From: Ischnura elegans
Lineage: Eukaryota > Arthropoda > Insecta > Odonata > Coenagrionidae
DNA length: 64,000 nucleotides
NCBI RefSeq assembly: GCF_921293095.1
Contig: NC_060248.1
Coordinates: forward strand, 136,536,972 to 136,600,971
Direction of reading: 5' to 3'
Part shown: positions 46,163 through 55,934 of the stretch, piece after piece
Layout: every line of letters begins with the position of its first letter
How positions within the stretch are numbered: position 1 is the first letter of the stretch
Notes under the pieces: generated by a model
Database searches by the model: none
What the model was told of the DNA's origin: nothing
Seen by the model: the letters and a program-made list of their open reading frames with translations, nothing else
Made by a program: the position numbers and the translations under genes

Positions 46163-46548
46163 CTTCTTTAGCTCTCGTCTCCTCACCCACTTTAACCCCG
46201 CCCTCCCCTGGCTGGTCAGATACCTATCCTCATAGGAAAAACCCTCATCCCAAATCAAGGCTGCCCCTTTCCCCCAATTCCCCCACCACATCTCCCTATT
46301 TCAGTCCGTGTTTAACCCTCACCCCCGGTCTTTCAACCAGTCCTTTTCCTTTCCGATAGATGTCCTCACAGTCACTTGTGTACTTTGTGTATAAATGTAT
46401 GATGCATGCAAGATCAGTCACCTGATGATGTAACCAAGTTACGAAACCCGGGTCGTGCCCATAATTAAATAACAGTGAACCTTACAAAGTTTTATTTCCT
46501 TACTTCCAATATGGAGAGGTTTCACAAAGTAAAGCCTGAAGTTATTAG
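46163..46548 (+). repeat. Right pseudo-LTR of the PLE
   Basis: Direct repeat of 43129-43505 ending at 'gaagttattag', inside the first codons of a second, missing gene copy. It includes an intact hammerhead motif. Confidence 0.85.
46416..46459 (+). ncRNA. Hammerhead ribozyme motif, intact (right pseudo-LTR)
   Basis: Helix I CAC (46419-46421) with GTG (46455-46457), core CTGATGA (46422-46428), stem II GTAAC-CAA-GTTAC, GAAAC (46443-46447), and helix III ACCCGGGT (46446-46453), which can pair with a second copy of itself. Cleavage is predicted after C46454. This is the cleanest hammerhead in the window. Confidence 0.8.
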
Positions 46549-46777
46549 GATAATTTTATACCATATTCTCCTGTATTCCACCACTTGCACTGATGTTTAG
46601 AGAAGCAAGGTGCCTAATGAGTTTCACCAAAGTGAAGTAATAATAAAAAACTTGTATCCTATATCTTTTGGTACATTAACAGCATTTACAAGGGGTACAA
46701 CAATATCTCCACTTAGACGAAATTGCCGAGGTCTGTAGGCATCATTACCGAAGTGCACTTGAAATGTTAGCTTATAG

Positions 46778-47205
46778 CTAGCACTGCGTTGGGGTTGGAG
46801 CGTTACTCAGCTTCAGGGGAATTTCCAAGAGGGGGGAATAGTTGATAGAAATATTTTCATTCGCTAAAATTCCATTCTTGATGTGCTTCCCAATCTCCAA
46901 CTCCTCCAAGCAGTCCATCCTTTTTCCCTTTTTCTCAAGGTGGAGAATTTCCGGAACAAAATCGCTCCTGTGGTCACTCTCCCATAAGTGTTTCACGAAA
47001 TGCGATTTGTCTATCTCCCTGTTTCTCAAATGCCTTCCGTGTTCCTCTGTTCTTAATCGGAATGAACGTCCAGTCTGGCCTATGTAACAGGTCTCACAGT
47101 CACTGCACTTGAGTTTGTAAATGCCTCTTCTATCATTTATATCAATTTTATCTTTCGTATTGCATAATAACGCCCTTAAGTTAGATAGCGATTTTGTTCC
47201 GGAGT
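46778..47205 (-). pseudogene. PLE GIY-YIG domain, minus-strand copy
   Basis: The frame contains ALLCNTKDKIDINDRRGIYK followed by LKCSDCETCYIGQTGRSF and 'RLRTEEHGRHLR', then HLWESDHRSDFVPEIL and the tail LEELEIGKHIKNGILANENI. GIY, YIG and the arginine of the catalytic site are all present, unlike the large PLE at 43129, so this domain could be complete. Reverse transcriptase sequence is absent upstream. The frame is open beyond 47205 only because of the inverted copy. Confidence 0.8.
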
Positions 47206-47207
47206 GA

Positions 47208-47419
47208 GCCAGGAGCGATTTTGTTCTGGAAATTCTCCACCTTGAGAAAAAGAGAAAAAGGATGGACTGCTTGGAGGAGTTGGAGATTGGGAAGCACATC
47301 AAGAATGGAATTTTAGCGAATGAAAATATTTCTATCAACTATTCCCCCCTCTTGGAAATTCCCCTGAAGCTGAGTAACGCTCCAACCCCAACGCAACCCT
47401 CCCCTACCAACGCGTAATA
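47208..47419 (+). pseudogene. PLE gene C-terminus, plus-strand copy
   Basis: Plus-strand frame from SDFVLEILHLEKK through MDCLEELEIGKHIKNGILAN to LSNAPTPTQPSPTNA and TAA at 47416-47418. It is the inverted twin of the tail encoded at 46970-46785 and carries the true 3' end of the gene. Confidence 0.7.
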
Positions 47420-47457
47420 GCAACCAGATAAACAACAACAAAATAACTGTTAATATT

Positions 47458-47502
47458 TCTGTACCTGATGATGTCGCCTCTGCGACGAAACCGGTCGTAT
47501 TG
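47458..47502 (+). ncRNA. Hammerhead ribozyme motif, core intact
   Basis: TAC (47462-47464) faces GTA (47497-47499) as helix I. The core is CTGATGA (47465-47471), stem II is GTCGC-CTCT-GCGAC, GAAAC is at 47487-47491 and helix III is ACCGGT. Cleavage is predicted after C47496. It is nearly the same sequence as the motif pair at 9493-9780, so those belong to the same PLE family. Confidence 0.75.
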
Positions 47503-47525
47503 AATAAATCGTGTGAAAAGGTACC

Positions 47526-48384
47526 ATAACTTTTTATTGTTCAAACGTTTATTTATTAGGATAGGTACTAGCAGGCCACCTGGCATTGCTCGGGAAGGAT
47601 ATTACACAGGGAAGGGGAAACTTAAATATTTGAATTCATGGTCATATTGACCTCTCAATGGGAAAATATGAAAGAAAGTATGAAGAAACACGATTTGTCG
47701 GAATGCACGGTTAAAAGGTCAGCAGGGATATCCGTGGGCCACTTACCTTAGAACGGTGAAGTTGCGAGAAGAGGCAGTATTGGAACCTGAAGATATACGT
47801 ATAAACATGGCAGAGTGAATGGGGATGTAATCAGAAGGTGGGAAAGGAAGCAGAGGGTGGGGAATGGGTGCTAGGTGGTGCTGAGCACAATTGCAGGGTT
47901 CGGTAACGAGAAAACGATGCAAAGGATGAGCGGCACGCGACTGAAAGCACTACGGGGTTTGTGAGCAGGAGATGCACCTGTGTCCAGACTTTGGCCTCAA
48001 ACCTCTATGAAAAACTGGCAGCTGTATGGAAACGCGATAAATGAAATTTATCACATCCTGACATTATTATATCACCGAGGAATGCCGGAAGTTCCTCCTT
48101 CTCCAAAGCTAAGTTCACATTTTTAGTATACATGCCACTTTGTCTGTAAATGTAAGTTTGCATCATTTTTTATCTCCAGAGGTGGCATTGGGTGTTTGTT
48201 TTTATTTATTGCCAAGACCAATGATATTTTACTTACATATGATAGATATTATAGTTACTAACAATATGCTTGTACTCCACCATTGAATAAAATTAATTTG
48301 GTGTTATATAATTATATATACAATACTAAAACAAAATTTATGGTTGTAATATAAGAGCAGCCATCTTTAGATTAGCTACAAGAA
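47526..48384. other. No gene seen
   Basis: Non-coding sequence with a purine-rich patch near 47820-47900. No repeat structure was recognised. Confidence 0.4.
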
Positions 48385-48788
48385 CTGACCCCCGTGCATG
48401 GCGTCCGATATATCGGATGGTCAGTTTTCATTGTTGATAACAAATACAAAATACTATAGAAAAAATTGGGAAAATAGGATATATAAATATCAACCTTTAG
48501 AACAAAAATGAGATAAAAGTTATCAACATTTTGAGCAAAACACTTCAATAAAAAATAATTTACTTACCCTGTGTGGGTGACTAAAAATTCTTTCGATGCC
48601 ATGTCCCACATAAATGCTACTCAAGTCGATAAATTCAAGAAGGCGACTGAAATATTAGTGCAGCGGTGAAGACAGACATCCATTTGAACTTAATATAGTA
48701 TCACAATGTACTACTTGTCAGCTTGAGCCCAGAAAAAATTAAATACGTGCATCTGATAAATCGGACGCTATATGCACTAATGGGTTAA
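48385..48788. mobile_element. TTAA-type MITE (piggyBac-like)
   Basis: The right end is TTAA (48785-48788), inward sequence ccattagtgcatatagcgtc on the minus strand. The left end carries CTGA in place of TTAA followed by cccccgtgcatggcgtccga. Both have 'gcgtccgat.tatc.gatg'. There is no coding capacity. It ends 19 bp before the piggyBac at 48808. The terminal repeats differ from those of both neighbouring piggyBacs. Confidence 0.6.
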
Positions 48789-49455
48789 TCCATTTTACTT
48801 CATTTGATTAACCCGGCGGTAGTCGCGCCCATTTTCCCAACGTGAGTGGTCGCGTGGGGTGTCCCTGACACCCCAAATGATTTTTGTCTATTTTTCTCGT
48901 AAAAATGCATATTTTTCATAAGTTTATATCCTACCATATATTTTGCGTATTTGATAATTGATATAATCAGTATTTAAAATCATTAACTTAAATTTTAATT
49001 TTTTAAGTCAATAATTCTGAGTACCCGAAGTTGGCTGTTCGAATTCCTCCATGAAATAACCAAAATTTAGTTTTTCGTCGTTAGCCTAGGAATACAATCG
49101 AAATATATTAAGATTAGCAAACATGGCATGTGATTTGATAAAATCTATCACTGTTTCTCATTATATATGGCATTATTCTTTTATTAACAAAAATTTATCA
49201 TTGACTTCTATTTGCCATAGGTAAACACTACTTACCAATAATTAATCGATTTCCCAACATGTATTCTCGAGGCAAAGTTTACGATGAGTATACGATTGCT
49301 TTTAGCTACGGAATTACTCCTTTCAGAATTGCCATGCAACATTGGAAGGGTTAACTAATTTATTCTACAATCTTCAACAACAGTCAAATTTCATGCTACT
49401 GAAAAGTTTTATTGAATTGAAAGATAGTTGGAAATTATTCATGTACACTATTTAT

Positions 49456-51137
49456 TTACTTTAAGCAGTCACTGCAAATTTTCAACAAATGCTTACCACA
49501 CATTAATTTCTTACATAATTCACAACAAATTTTTGTTTTTATATCTTTACTTCTAGGGCAAAGAACGCATCTTCCAACTTTTTTCTTCACTTCCTCCTCT
49601 TTCTTTTCCTCACAATCAGACTCATTTTGCGCATATTTCTCTACTTTCCTTCTCAGCCCTCTGGGAATCGTGCTTATTTTTGATCTCCTTTTTATGTATG
49701 GTAAAGTTAAGGATCGAGCTATCTCACGAAGAAAACTTCTCCTCCGCAATTTTGAATTAGGATTGGTATCCCTAAACATAATGAATGCATGTTTAGCAAA
49801 TGTGTTTAGCAAATGAAAGAAAACAGTCATTGGCCATCTCCTAGTGTTTCTGTTGGTACAATAGGTGCTGCACATTTCATCTACTGTGTCTACCCCTCCT
49901 TTAGTTGAATTGTAAAAGGCCAATATTTCCGGTTTCCTCTTATTTCCCGTGGATTCGTCGATAAAAATTCTGCTGTGCATTGTTGATAATTGAATGACAT
50001 TTTTTTATTTTTTTGGGACGTACGAAACCAAAGCTATATTCTTCCTAAAGCAAAATAAGCTGCTATGTTCTTCTCTCTCTCTCTCTTACATTCACTTTAT
50101 CTGGTGGTAATTCCCTTTTTTTCTTGCGCACTGTTCCCACAAGCGTCAAATTATTGCTTATCATTTCCTCTGCTAACGGAATACTAGTGAACCAATTATC
50201 TACTGTGATGTTTCTCCCACTTCCGATTATAGGAGAAACCATTCGCTTTACCACCTCTTTCGGACAGTTATCGACAAAAAACGGACCCTCTGGCTGCCGT
50301 CCTGCGTAAATCTCTAAGTTCAAAGTGTAGAATACACTCGAATCTACCAGGGCAAAAATTTTGATGCCGTATTTTGCGGGCTTGGAGGGTAAATATTGTC
50401 TAAATGAACACCTTCCCCGAAAAGGAACCAATTGCTCATCAACTGTGGCAAATAGTTCAATTCTGTAATGCTGTTGTATATTACCAACAAATATCTGAAA
50501 TATATCCCTAATTGGTGCTAATTTGTCTGCCTTTATTCTCTCCATTCTAGTATTGAGGTCGTCAAAACGAAGACACCGAAGGAGAAAGAGAAATCTGTGA
50601 TGGCTCATTGAAGAATAGCATAGTTCCACCCCTAGTCCACTGCGATCCCACAAATCCAATAAATTCTGTCTCCCAGATTTATTTGCCCCGGCGAAAAGTA
50701 AAATACCAATCAGGCATTCAATTTCTTCCATGCCTGTTTTGCTAGCAGCTCTTTCACGAGAATAATTTTTAGCTACTTTTTGTATCTGTATATTGGTGCA
50801 ACTTACAATACGCTCTATCATTCGTTCATCAAACATTGCACGAAAACAGTCTATTGGAGTTCTGAACCCATTTTTGTTGCCAATAAGCCCACTCCTCTGA
50901 GTAACAATGTTACTTCTTGATGTTCTGACATTTGGTCTTGGTACCCGCGTATTCCATTTAGTTACCCCATCCTTACCAACATACACATGGTCACTTCTCT
51001 TTTCTGAAAGTTCAACGTCACTGCACTGTTGTTCACTATCAGTGTCATGCTCCAGAATCAATGACTTCCTCATCCGATGATTCATTCAAAAGACGAAGTA
51101 TTTCGGTTCTTTCTTTTTCACGGGATATAGCTGACAT
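49456..51137 (-). pseudogene. piggyBac transposase 1, near-intact
   Basis: A start at 51137 gives MSAISREKERTEILRLLNES; a frameshift near 51060 leads into the long frame 51085-50063. That frame has the piggyBac core 'GFRTPIDCFRAMFDE', 'IGILLFAGANKSGRQNLLDL', the first aspartate in FATVDEQLVPFRGRC, and the second in NITVDNWFTS. A frameshift within or near an (AG)n tract and A-runs (50090-49985) separates it from the last part. That part begins at MHSRIFIDESTGNK and contains the third aspartate in STKGGVDTVDEMCSTY. It ends in a cysteine-rich PHD-like tail (CVLCPRSKDI...CCELC...CSDC). All three catalytic aspartates remain. Length is about 560 residues, typical of the family. The breaks are few and lie at simple repeats, so the copy is young or partly misread. 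Confidence 0.9.
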
Positions 51138-51694
51138 CTATTATAGCTTGGAAACGATGAATGTAAGTATTAGAAGGCCTATTGTCAACGGCAAATGAAT
51201 GATAACACATAAATGATAATTTACGTGAATAAGTACTGCGCTTACCTTATTGAACGAAGTATTCAAGAAATCACCGCAAAAACTTCGCAATTTGCTGCGA
51301 AGGCAGAATGTAATAAGTCCTCCTCCAACTATTCAATCTAAAGTCGAGGTATCTCTGTCTTTTTTTCAAGAGAGACTGCAGACGTCCATAATGTATTGAA
51401 TGCAAATATTATAAGTATTACAAAATCTGTCTTTCATGTTACCGAAAAACTAGAAAAATGATTGCTATATTGATTTTAAAAAATTCTCTTACCTCATTAA
51501 CGGTCGTCGACAATTATCAAAGTCAGTGTTTCTCCAGAAAGTAATAATTGGATGACGAATCCATGGAGATGATGATCACCGCTCTAAATATCTCACGTCT
51601 GTCTTCACAGGCCAACCATTCAACAAGACAAAGGAAACTGAAGTCACAGCCCTGTATATATACCCACCCCTGTCCTACTCCAATTAATCCTCAG

Positions 51695-52304
51695 AATTGA
51701 GCAATCATCCACCAGTGGTATTTGTATTCAGACAAGATCAACTTACACGAGAAGTATCTCTATCACTTGCAAAGCATAGAGACTACCAGCTGTGTTCTCC
51801 TGTAATTCTTACCCAAAATTGAGCAATCATCCACCATTGGTATTTGTTTTCAAACTAAATCAACTTACATGAGAAGTATCTCTATTACTTGCAAAGCATC
51901 GAGAATACCAGCTGTGTTCTAGTGTGATTCATACCCAAAATTGAGCAATCATCCACCATTGGTATTTGTTTTCAAACTAGATCAACTTACATGAGAAGTA
52001 TCTCTATTACTTGCAAAGCATCGAGACTACCAGTTGTGTTCTAGTGTGATTCATACCCAAAATTGAGCAATCATCCACCATTGATATTTGTTTTCAAACT
52101 AGATCAACTTACATGAGATGTATCGATTTCACTTGCAAAGCATCGAGACTACCAGCTGTGTTCTCCTGCGATGCTTACCCAGCATTGAGCAATGGTCCGA
52201 CTGCGGTATTTATTTTCCGAAGAAATCAAATTATTTGGAGAATATCTATGCCTCTTGCAAATAATTCAGGCTAACAACCTTGTTCCCGTGCTTTTTTAAC
52301 ACAT
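51695..52304. repeat. 122-bp tandem array inside piggyBac 1
   Basis: Five units start with 'aattgagcaatcatccacca' or variants at 51695, 51817, 51939, 52061 and 52183, at exactly 122-bp spacing. The middle three are nearly identical and the last one is diverged. The array lies between the transposase start and the right end of the element, so it is in the 5' leader of the gene. Confidence 0.9.
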
Positions 52305-52701
52305 TTTACATGCTTCCACCAGTGGTCATAGGAAAAATTGATTCCATTTGCTTACAGTATAACTGCGTGAAATAAATTCTTTTCAAAAATTGAATGCGGA
52401 AAGGTAGTAAGCTTATGTGTGAATGCATAGTTCTCCAAAGCTAAAAATGTAATCGTAAATAAAGAGGGCTAGCAATGTACAAATAACTTACAGAAAAATA
52501 GAAATTGAGAAACTGGATATAACAAACATTGAATTTGTTTATGGGAATACAGCCACTAAAATCTACCCATACGTAAATATTTATTCATGTAAACATAAAA
52601 AGACAACTTTCATTGTAAGTTTCAAAAATAGTAACAATCAAATGAAATTCAAATGGCTGAAAACATTTTGGTGACGAAAAAACTTATGAGGGAAACCGTA
52701 A

Positions 52702-52931
52702 CGAGAAAGGTCGCGTGGGGTGTCTAGCGCACCCCACTCTGCAGAGCTTTGACGAAAGTAATTTTGTTTAAAAACTTGTGGTGATATTATAATCATATTT
52801 CACAGGTGTCCTCAGAAAGCTTAAAAACTCAGCTAGAGGAAGGTACAGATCACTGCAGTCAAAACTGGAAGAAAAAATCGCGCTTTTATAAGGCTGGGGT
52901 GTCTGGGACACCCCACGCGACCACTGCCGGG
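52702..52931. repeat. Subterminal inverted motif of piggyBac 1
   Basis: 'ggtcgcgtggggtgtctagc' with the partner 'gcacccc' at about 52709-52735 and the inverse 'ggggtgtctgggacacccca' with 'cgcgacc' at 52896-52922 are copies of one motif that also occurs at 48848-48874. Each is itself a small palindrome. It is a candidate transposase-binding site. Confidence 0.6.
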
Positions 52932-52935
52932 TTAA

Positions 52936-53198
52936 TATACTTATAGATGAGTGTAAGGATTAATAAAATATCCCTCAGAAAGCCATAAAACTCACCATTT
53001 TGAACCATTTATCTTAAAAAATTTCTGTGGGACGGCCCCTGCACCTCCCACTTATCCTGGCAGATATACTACACACCCCAGGTCTAGTAGCGACTAAAAC
53101 CCCCCCTAGCCTTAATTCCTAGCTGCGCCCCTATTCCAGACAACCATTAAAATTCACCATTCTTAGCCAGACATAAGGCTAGAATTTTTTTTTCTATA
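52936..53198. other. Spacer between two piggyBac elements
   Basis: 263 bp of sequence with C-rich patches and no recognisable feature. It is the only non-element DNA between the TTAA ends at 52935 and 53199. Confidence 0.5.
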
Positions 53199-53696
53199 TT
53201 AACCCATATATGCCCAGTGGGTCGTTTTCGACCCACGGGATATAAAAAATCCTAGTCCCCCTTATTTGAAGTATTTGTCTACATTGTTGTTATTTTCGTC
53301 TTACTGAGAAGCAAATGATTCATTCCTGAAGTAATATTTCCAAGGATACATTTTCAAATCATTGTAATGTGGGCATAAAAAATTACTTCTCATTACCGCG
53401 ATTTTCGAATAACTTTAACACACAATGTAACCAAAATTTTCAAGCACAATCAAAATGACACGACGTGCTACAATACTTTGTGCACTTAATTTCATTATTC
53501 CGTACTCAATTACCAAATTTCATGTCTCCTGTGTCTGCCACGGGTCATGATATTGGCGTGGGTCGTTTTCGACCCACTGGGCAGATAAGGCTAGTTTGTT
53601 GGGCAACTCCAGACGTACTAGGTTGAATTCGAGCGTTCTCTCCGCTGAACTGCGATAAGATTCTTTTGGAGTGCATTAGTCCAAATAAATTTTGGC

Positions 53697-55555
53697 ATGG
53701 CAAGGTTAGTATATAATTTCCTAGTGGGAAACATTTTTTTCGTGAGCTCACTGACAAATTTATACATATCTCTAATTTAGTCGCAAACAGCTGAATACAA
53801 CAGAAATACTTCACGAGCTAGAAGACTTGGATAGAAAAGGTGTAAAAGATGAAGTATATATTTACATAACTGCTCCAGAAGATGGAAACGAAACATGTGA
53901 GGATTCTGGGGACGAAGAATGTAACGATCCTGATTGTCTTTGTCGCCGGCAGCTGCAAGCGGAAGGTGATTTCAACATTGACATTGAAGATGACCCTGGT
54001 GAAGTTGATGAGGAAATCAAATTCGTTGAAAAATCATCCCATTCTAAAAGGAGAAAGAAATCAATCGAAACCCAAAACAAAACACGGAGATGGGTCAGTT
54101 GTGATCTAACTACCCCTGTTTATGATTCTTGGTGTACATGTTTTATACCTCCACTGACTTTATCCTCGTCCAGTCACCCATTAGAGTTTTTCCAACCTTT
54201 TATTGATGACAACATCATTACAAAACTTGTTGAGTTTACAAATCAATATGCAGCAGCGAGGAATAGGTGTGTGCAGGTTTCCAAGGAAGATATTTATACA
54301 TTTTTAGGCATATTGTTTTTGTCCGGATATAACTGGCTCCCGAGAATTATTGAATGTATTGGGAAGAAAAGGAAGATGTCTACAATTCACTGGTGTCTCG
54401 AAGTATGAGAAGAAACAAGTTTGAGGATATATTTAAGAACATCCATCGTGCAGATAATAGTGCATTAGACATATCCGATCGTCTCGTAAAATTGCGTCCA
54501 GTCATTTGTGAACTCAACAAAAAATTTTGTAGATTTGCGCCTTTAGAAGAATCAATTTCTATCGATGAGGCTATGATTCCATACTTTGGAAGGCATGGAT
54601 TCAAACAGTTTATTCGGGGAAAGCCAGTGAGATTCGGTTACAAGGCCTGGGTAGCTGCACTACGCCTAGGGTACTGCATCCAATTTGATATCTACCAAGG
54701 GAAAGTAAAGGAAAAAAGGGTTTTCACTTCATCAAGAGGGCTCGGTGAATCTGTGGTGATGGGGTTTGCTGAAATCCTAAAAAAAAATATCCACTGCTGA
54801 ATTTCTCCCTGTATTCTGATAATTTTTTCACTACTGCGAATCTAATATGCGAACTAACAAAATTTGGCTATAGTGGAACGGGAACCGCTAGACTGAACCG
54901 AATTGATAACTGCCCCTTGCAGGATGTTAAAGTGTTTAAAAGAAATGAGAGAGGTAGATATGACTGTCGTGTATCCCGAGAGGATAATATCAATAAAGTT
55001 AGGTGGACGGACAATAACGTTGTCACAATGCTATCTAATCAGTTTGGCGTCGAACCTCAGCAGAAGGCAACGAGATATTCAGCATCCGTAAAAGAAAGAA
55101 TTGAAATTCCATAACCCCACGTTATTGCCATGTACAATCGAAACATGGGTGGTGTAGACCAAATGGACAATAATATCTCTAATTACGGTATTGGCATTCG
55201 TGGGAAAAAGTGGTACACGCCCATATTTCTCTGGATGATAGATGTATGCATGGGTAATGCATGGTGTCTCAGCAGGACTTATGGTATGAAACTGGACAGT
55301 TTAGCTTTCAGAAGAGAAATTGTAATATCTTTATTAAAGAAATATGGTATTCCACCTCAACGAGCAGCACCAACAAGCAAGTTTGCTCCTCCAGAGATAA
55401 TCCGAACGAGTGGACCGCATCATATTCTCACAGATCAGCCAAGAAAAAGATGCGCTTTATGCCGTAGTAAAACAGTAAAATCATGCCATAAATGTTGCAT
55501 TCCTTTGCACGATAAGTGCTTTGAGGAGTACCATAGAAATATCTCTGACTGTTAA
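53697..55555 (+). pseudogene. piggyBac transposase 2 with a probable small intron
   Basis: A plausible start ATGGCAAG at 53697-53704 is followed by donor gttagt and acceptor 'ctaatttag' (intron 53705-53780). Splicing gives MASRKQLNTTEILHELEDLD joined to the frame at 53827. The protein has an acidic N-terminus and 'LEFFQPFIDDNIITKLVEFT' with 'YTFLGILFLSGYNWLPR'. A frameshift near 54350 precedes MYWEEKEDVYNSLVSRSMRR. Next come ISIDEAMIPYFGRHGFKQFI with the first catalytic aspartate, an A-run frameshift near 54792, YSDNFFTT with the second, an in-frame TAA at 55111-55113, and YNRNMGGVDQMDNN with the third. It ends with a cysteine-rich tail (CALCRSKTVKSCHKCCIPLH). Three breaks make this copy inactive. 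Confidence 0.85.
53705..53780 (+). other. Predicted 76-nt intron in the piggyBac 2 transposase
   Basis: GTTAGT donor and 'tctctaatttag' acceptor. Removing it joins ATGGCAAG to TCGCAAACAG and opens a frame into the transposase. Without splicing the downstream frame has no good upstream ATG near the element end. Confidence 0.5.
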
Positions 55556-55934
55556 AACTCGGAAGGAAATAAACGATTAGGTATTTTATATGAATAGTAT
55601 GTTAAAATCTTTTTTTATTTTAACAAATTATCCCAAAATAATGTAAGTAAATTAAAATTTCAATTAAAAAACAAAACACAACAAATTGGAAATCATAAAG
55701 CAGTTGCACCTCAATAACTCTGAAGAGCCTATTAGAAAACAATCCAATAGTCTATATCCTAAATGTGCTCACCAATGCCCAGTGGGTCGAAAACGACCCA
55801 TGTCATAATTTTTAAACAAATGCTTCAGGATTTTTTTCAATATTTTTTCTGTTGTCCAGAGGCATAATAAGTTAGAAAAATGTAAAGAAAGTTAAATCTT
55901 CATGCAAAAAAATTAGTGGGCATAAATGGGTTAA

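Larger units (their letters stand above)
43129..46548 (+). mobile_element. Penelope-like element with pseudo-LTRs, nearly complete
   Basis: Direct repeats at 43129-43505 and 46163-46548 flank a gene for reverse transcriptase plus GIY-YIG endonuclease. Each repeat has a C-rich 5' part, a hammerhead motif and the first codons of the gene, which is the known pseudo-LTR arrangement of PLEs. The gene is broken by two frameshifts and one stop. The repeats differ by scattered substitutions and a short insertion near 46275. Confidence 0.9.
46785..47525. mobile_element. PLE 3' end duplicated in inverted orientation
   Basis: The arms 46785-46970 (minus) and 47210-47395 (plus) are inverted copies of the last 60 codons of a PLE gene plus flanking sequence. 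The minus copy extends to a full GIY-YIG domain (to about 47205). The plus copy continues into a 3' region with a hammerhead motif at 47460-47500 and 'taactttttattgttc'. Hairpin-like PLE insertions of this type are typical of the group. Confidence 0.8.
48808..52935 (-). mobile_element. piggyBac element 1
   Basis: It is flanked by TTAA at 48808-48811 and 52932-52935. The terminal repeats are cccggcggtagtcgcg on the left and cccggcagtggtcgcg (inverse) on the right. A subterminal motif 'ggtcgcgtggggtgtc' followed by 'acacccc' or 'gcacccc' occurs near 48848, 52707 and 52896 (inverse). The transposase lies on the minus strand at 49456-51137. A 122-bp tandem array lies at 51695-52304. Confidence 0.9.
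53199..55934 (+). mobile_element. piggyBac element 2
   Basis: Flanked by TTAA (53199-53202 and 55931-55934). The terminal repeats are cccatatatgccca and the inverse cccatttatgccca. Subterminal 'tgcccagtgggtcg' followed by 'ttttcgaccca' occurs at the left end near 53211 and again near 53566, and in inverse form 'tgggtcgaaaacgaccca' near 55783. The transposase is on the plus strand. Its ends and protein differ strongly from piggyBac 1, so it is a different lineage. Confidence 0.9.

Noticed and set aside
46842-47087. Plus-strand open frame across PLE sequence
   Set aside because: It is the antisense shadow of the GIY-YIG domain, helped by the inverted duplication.
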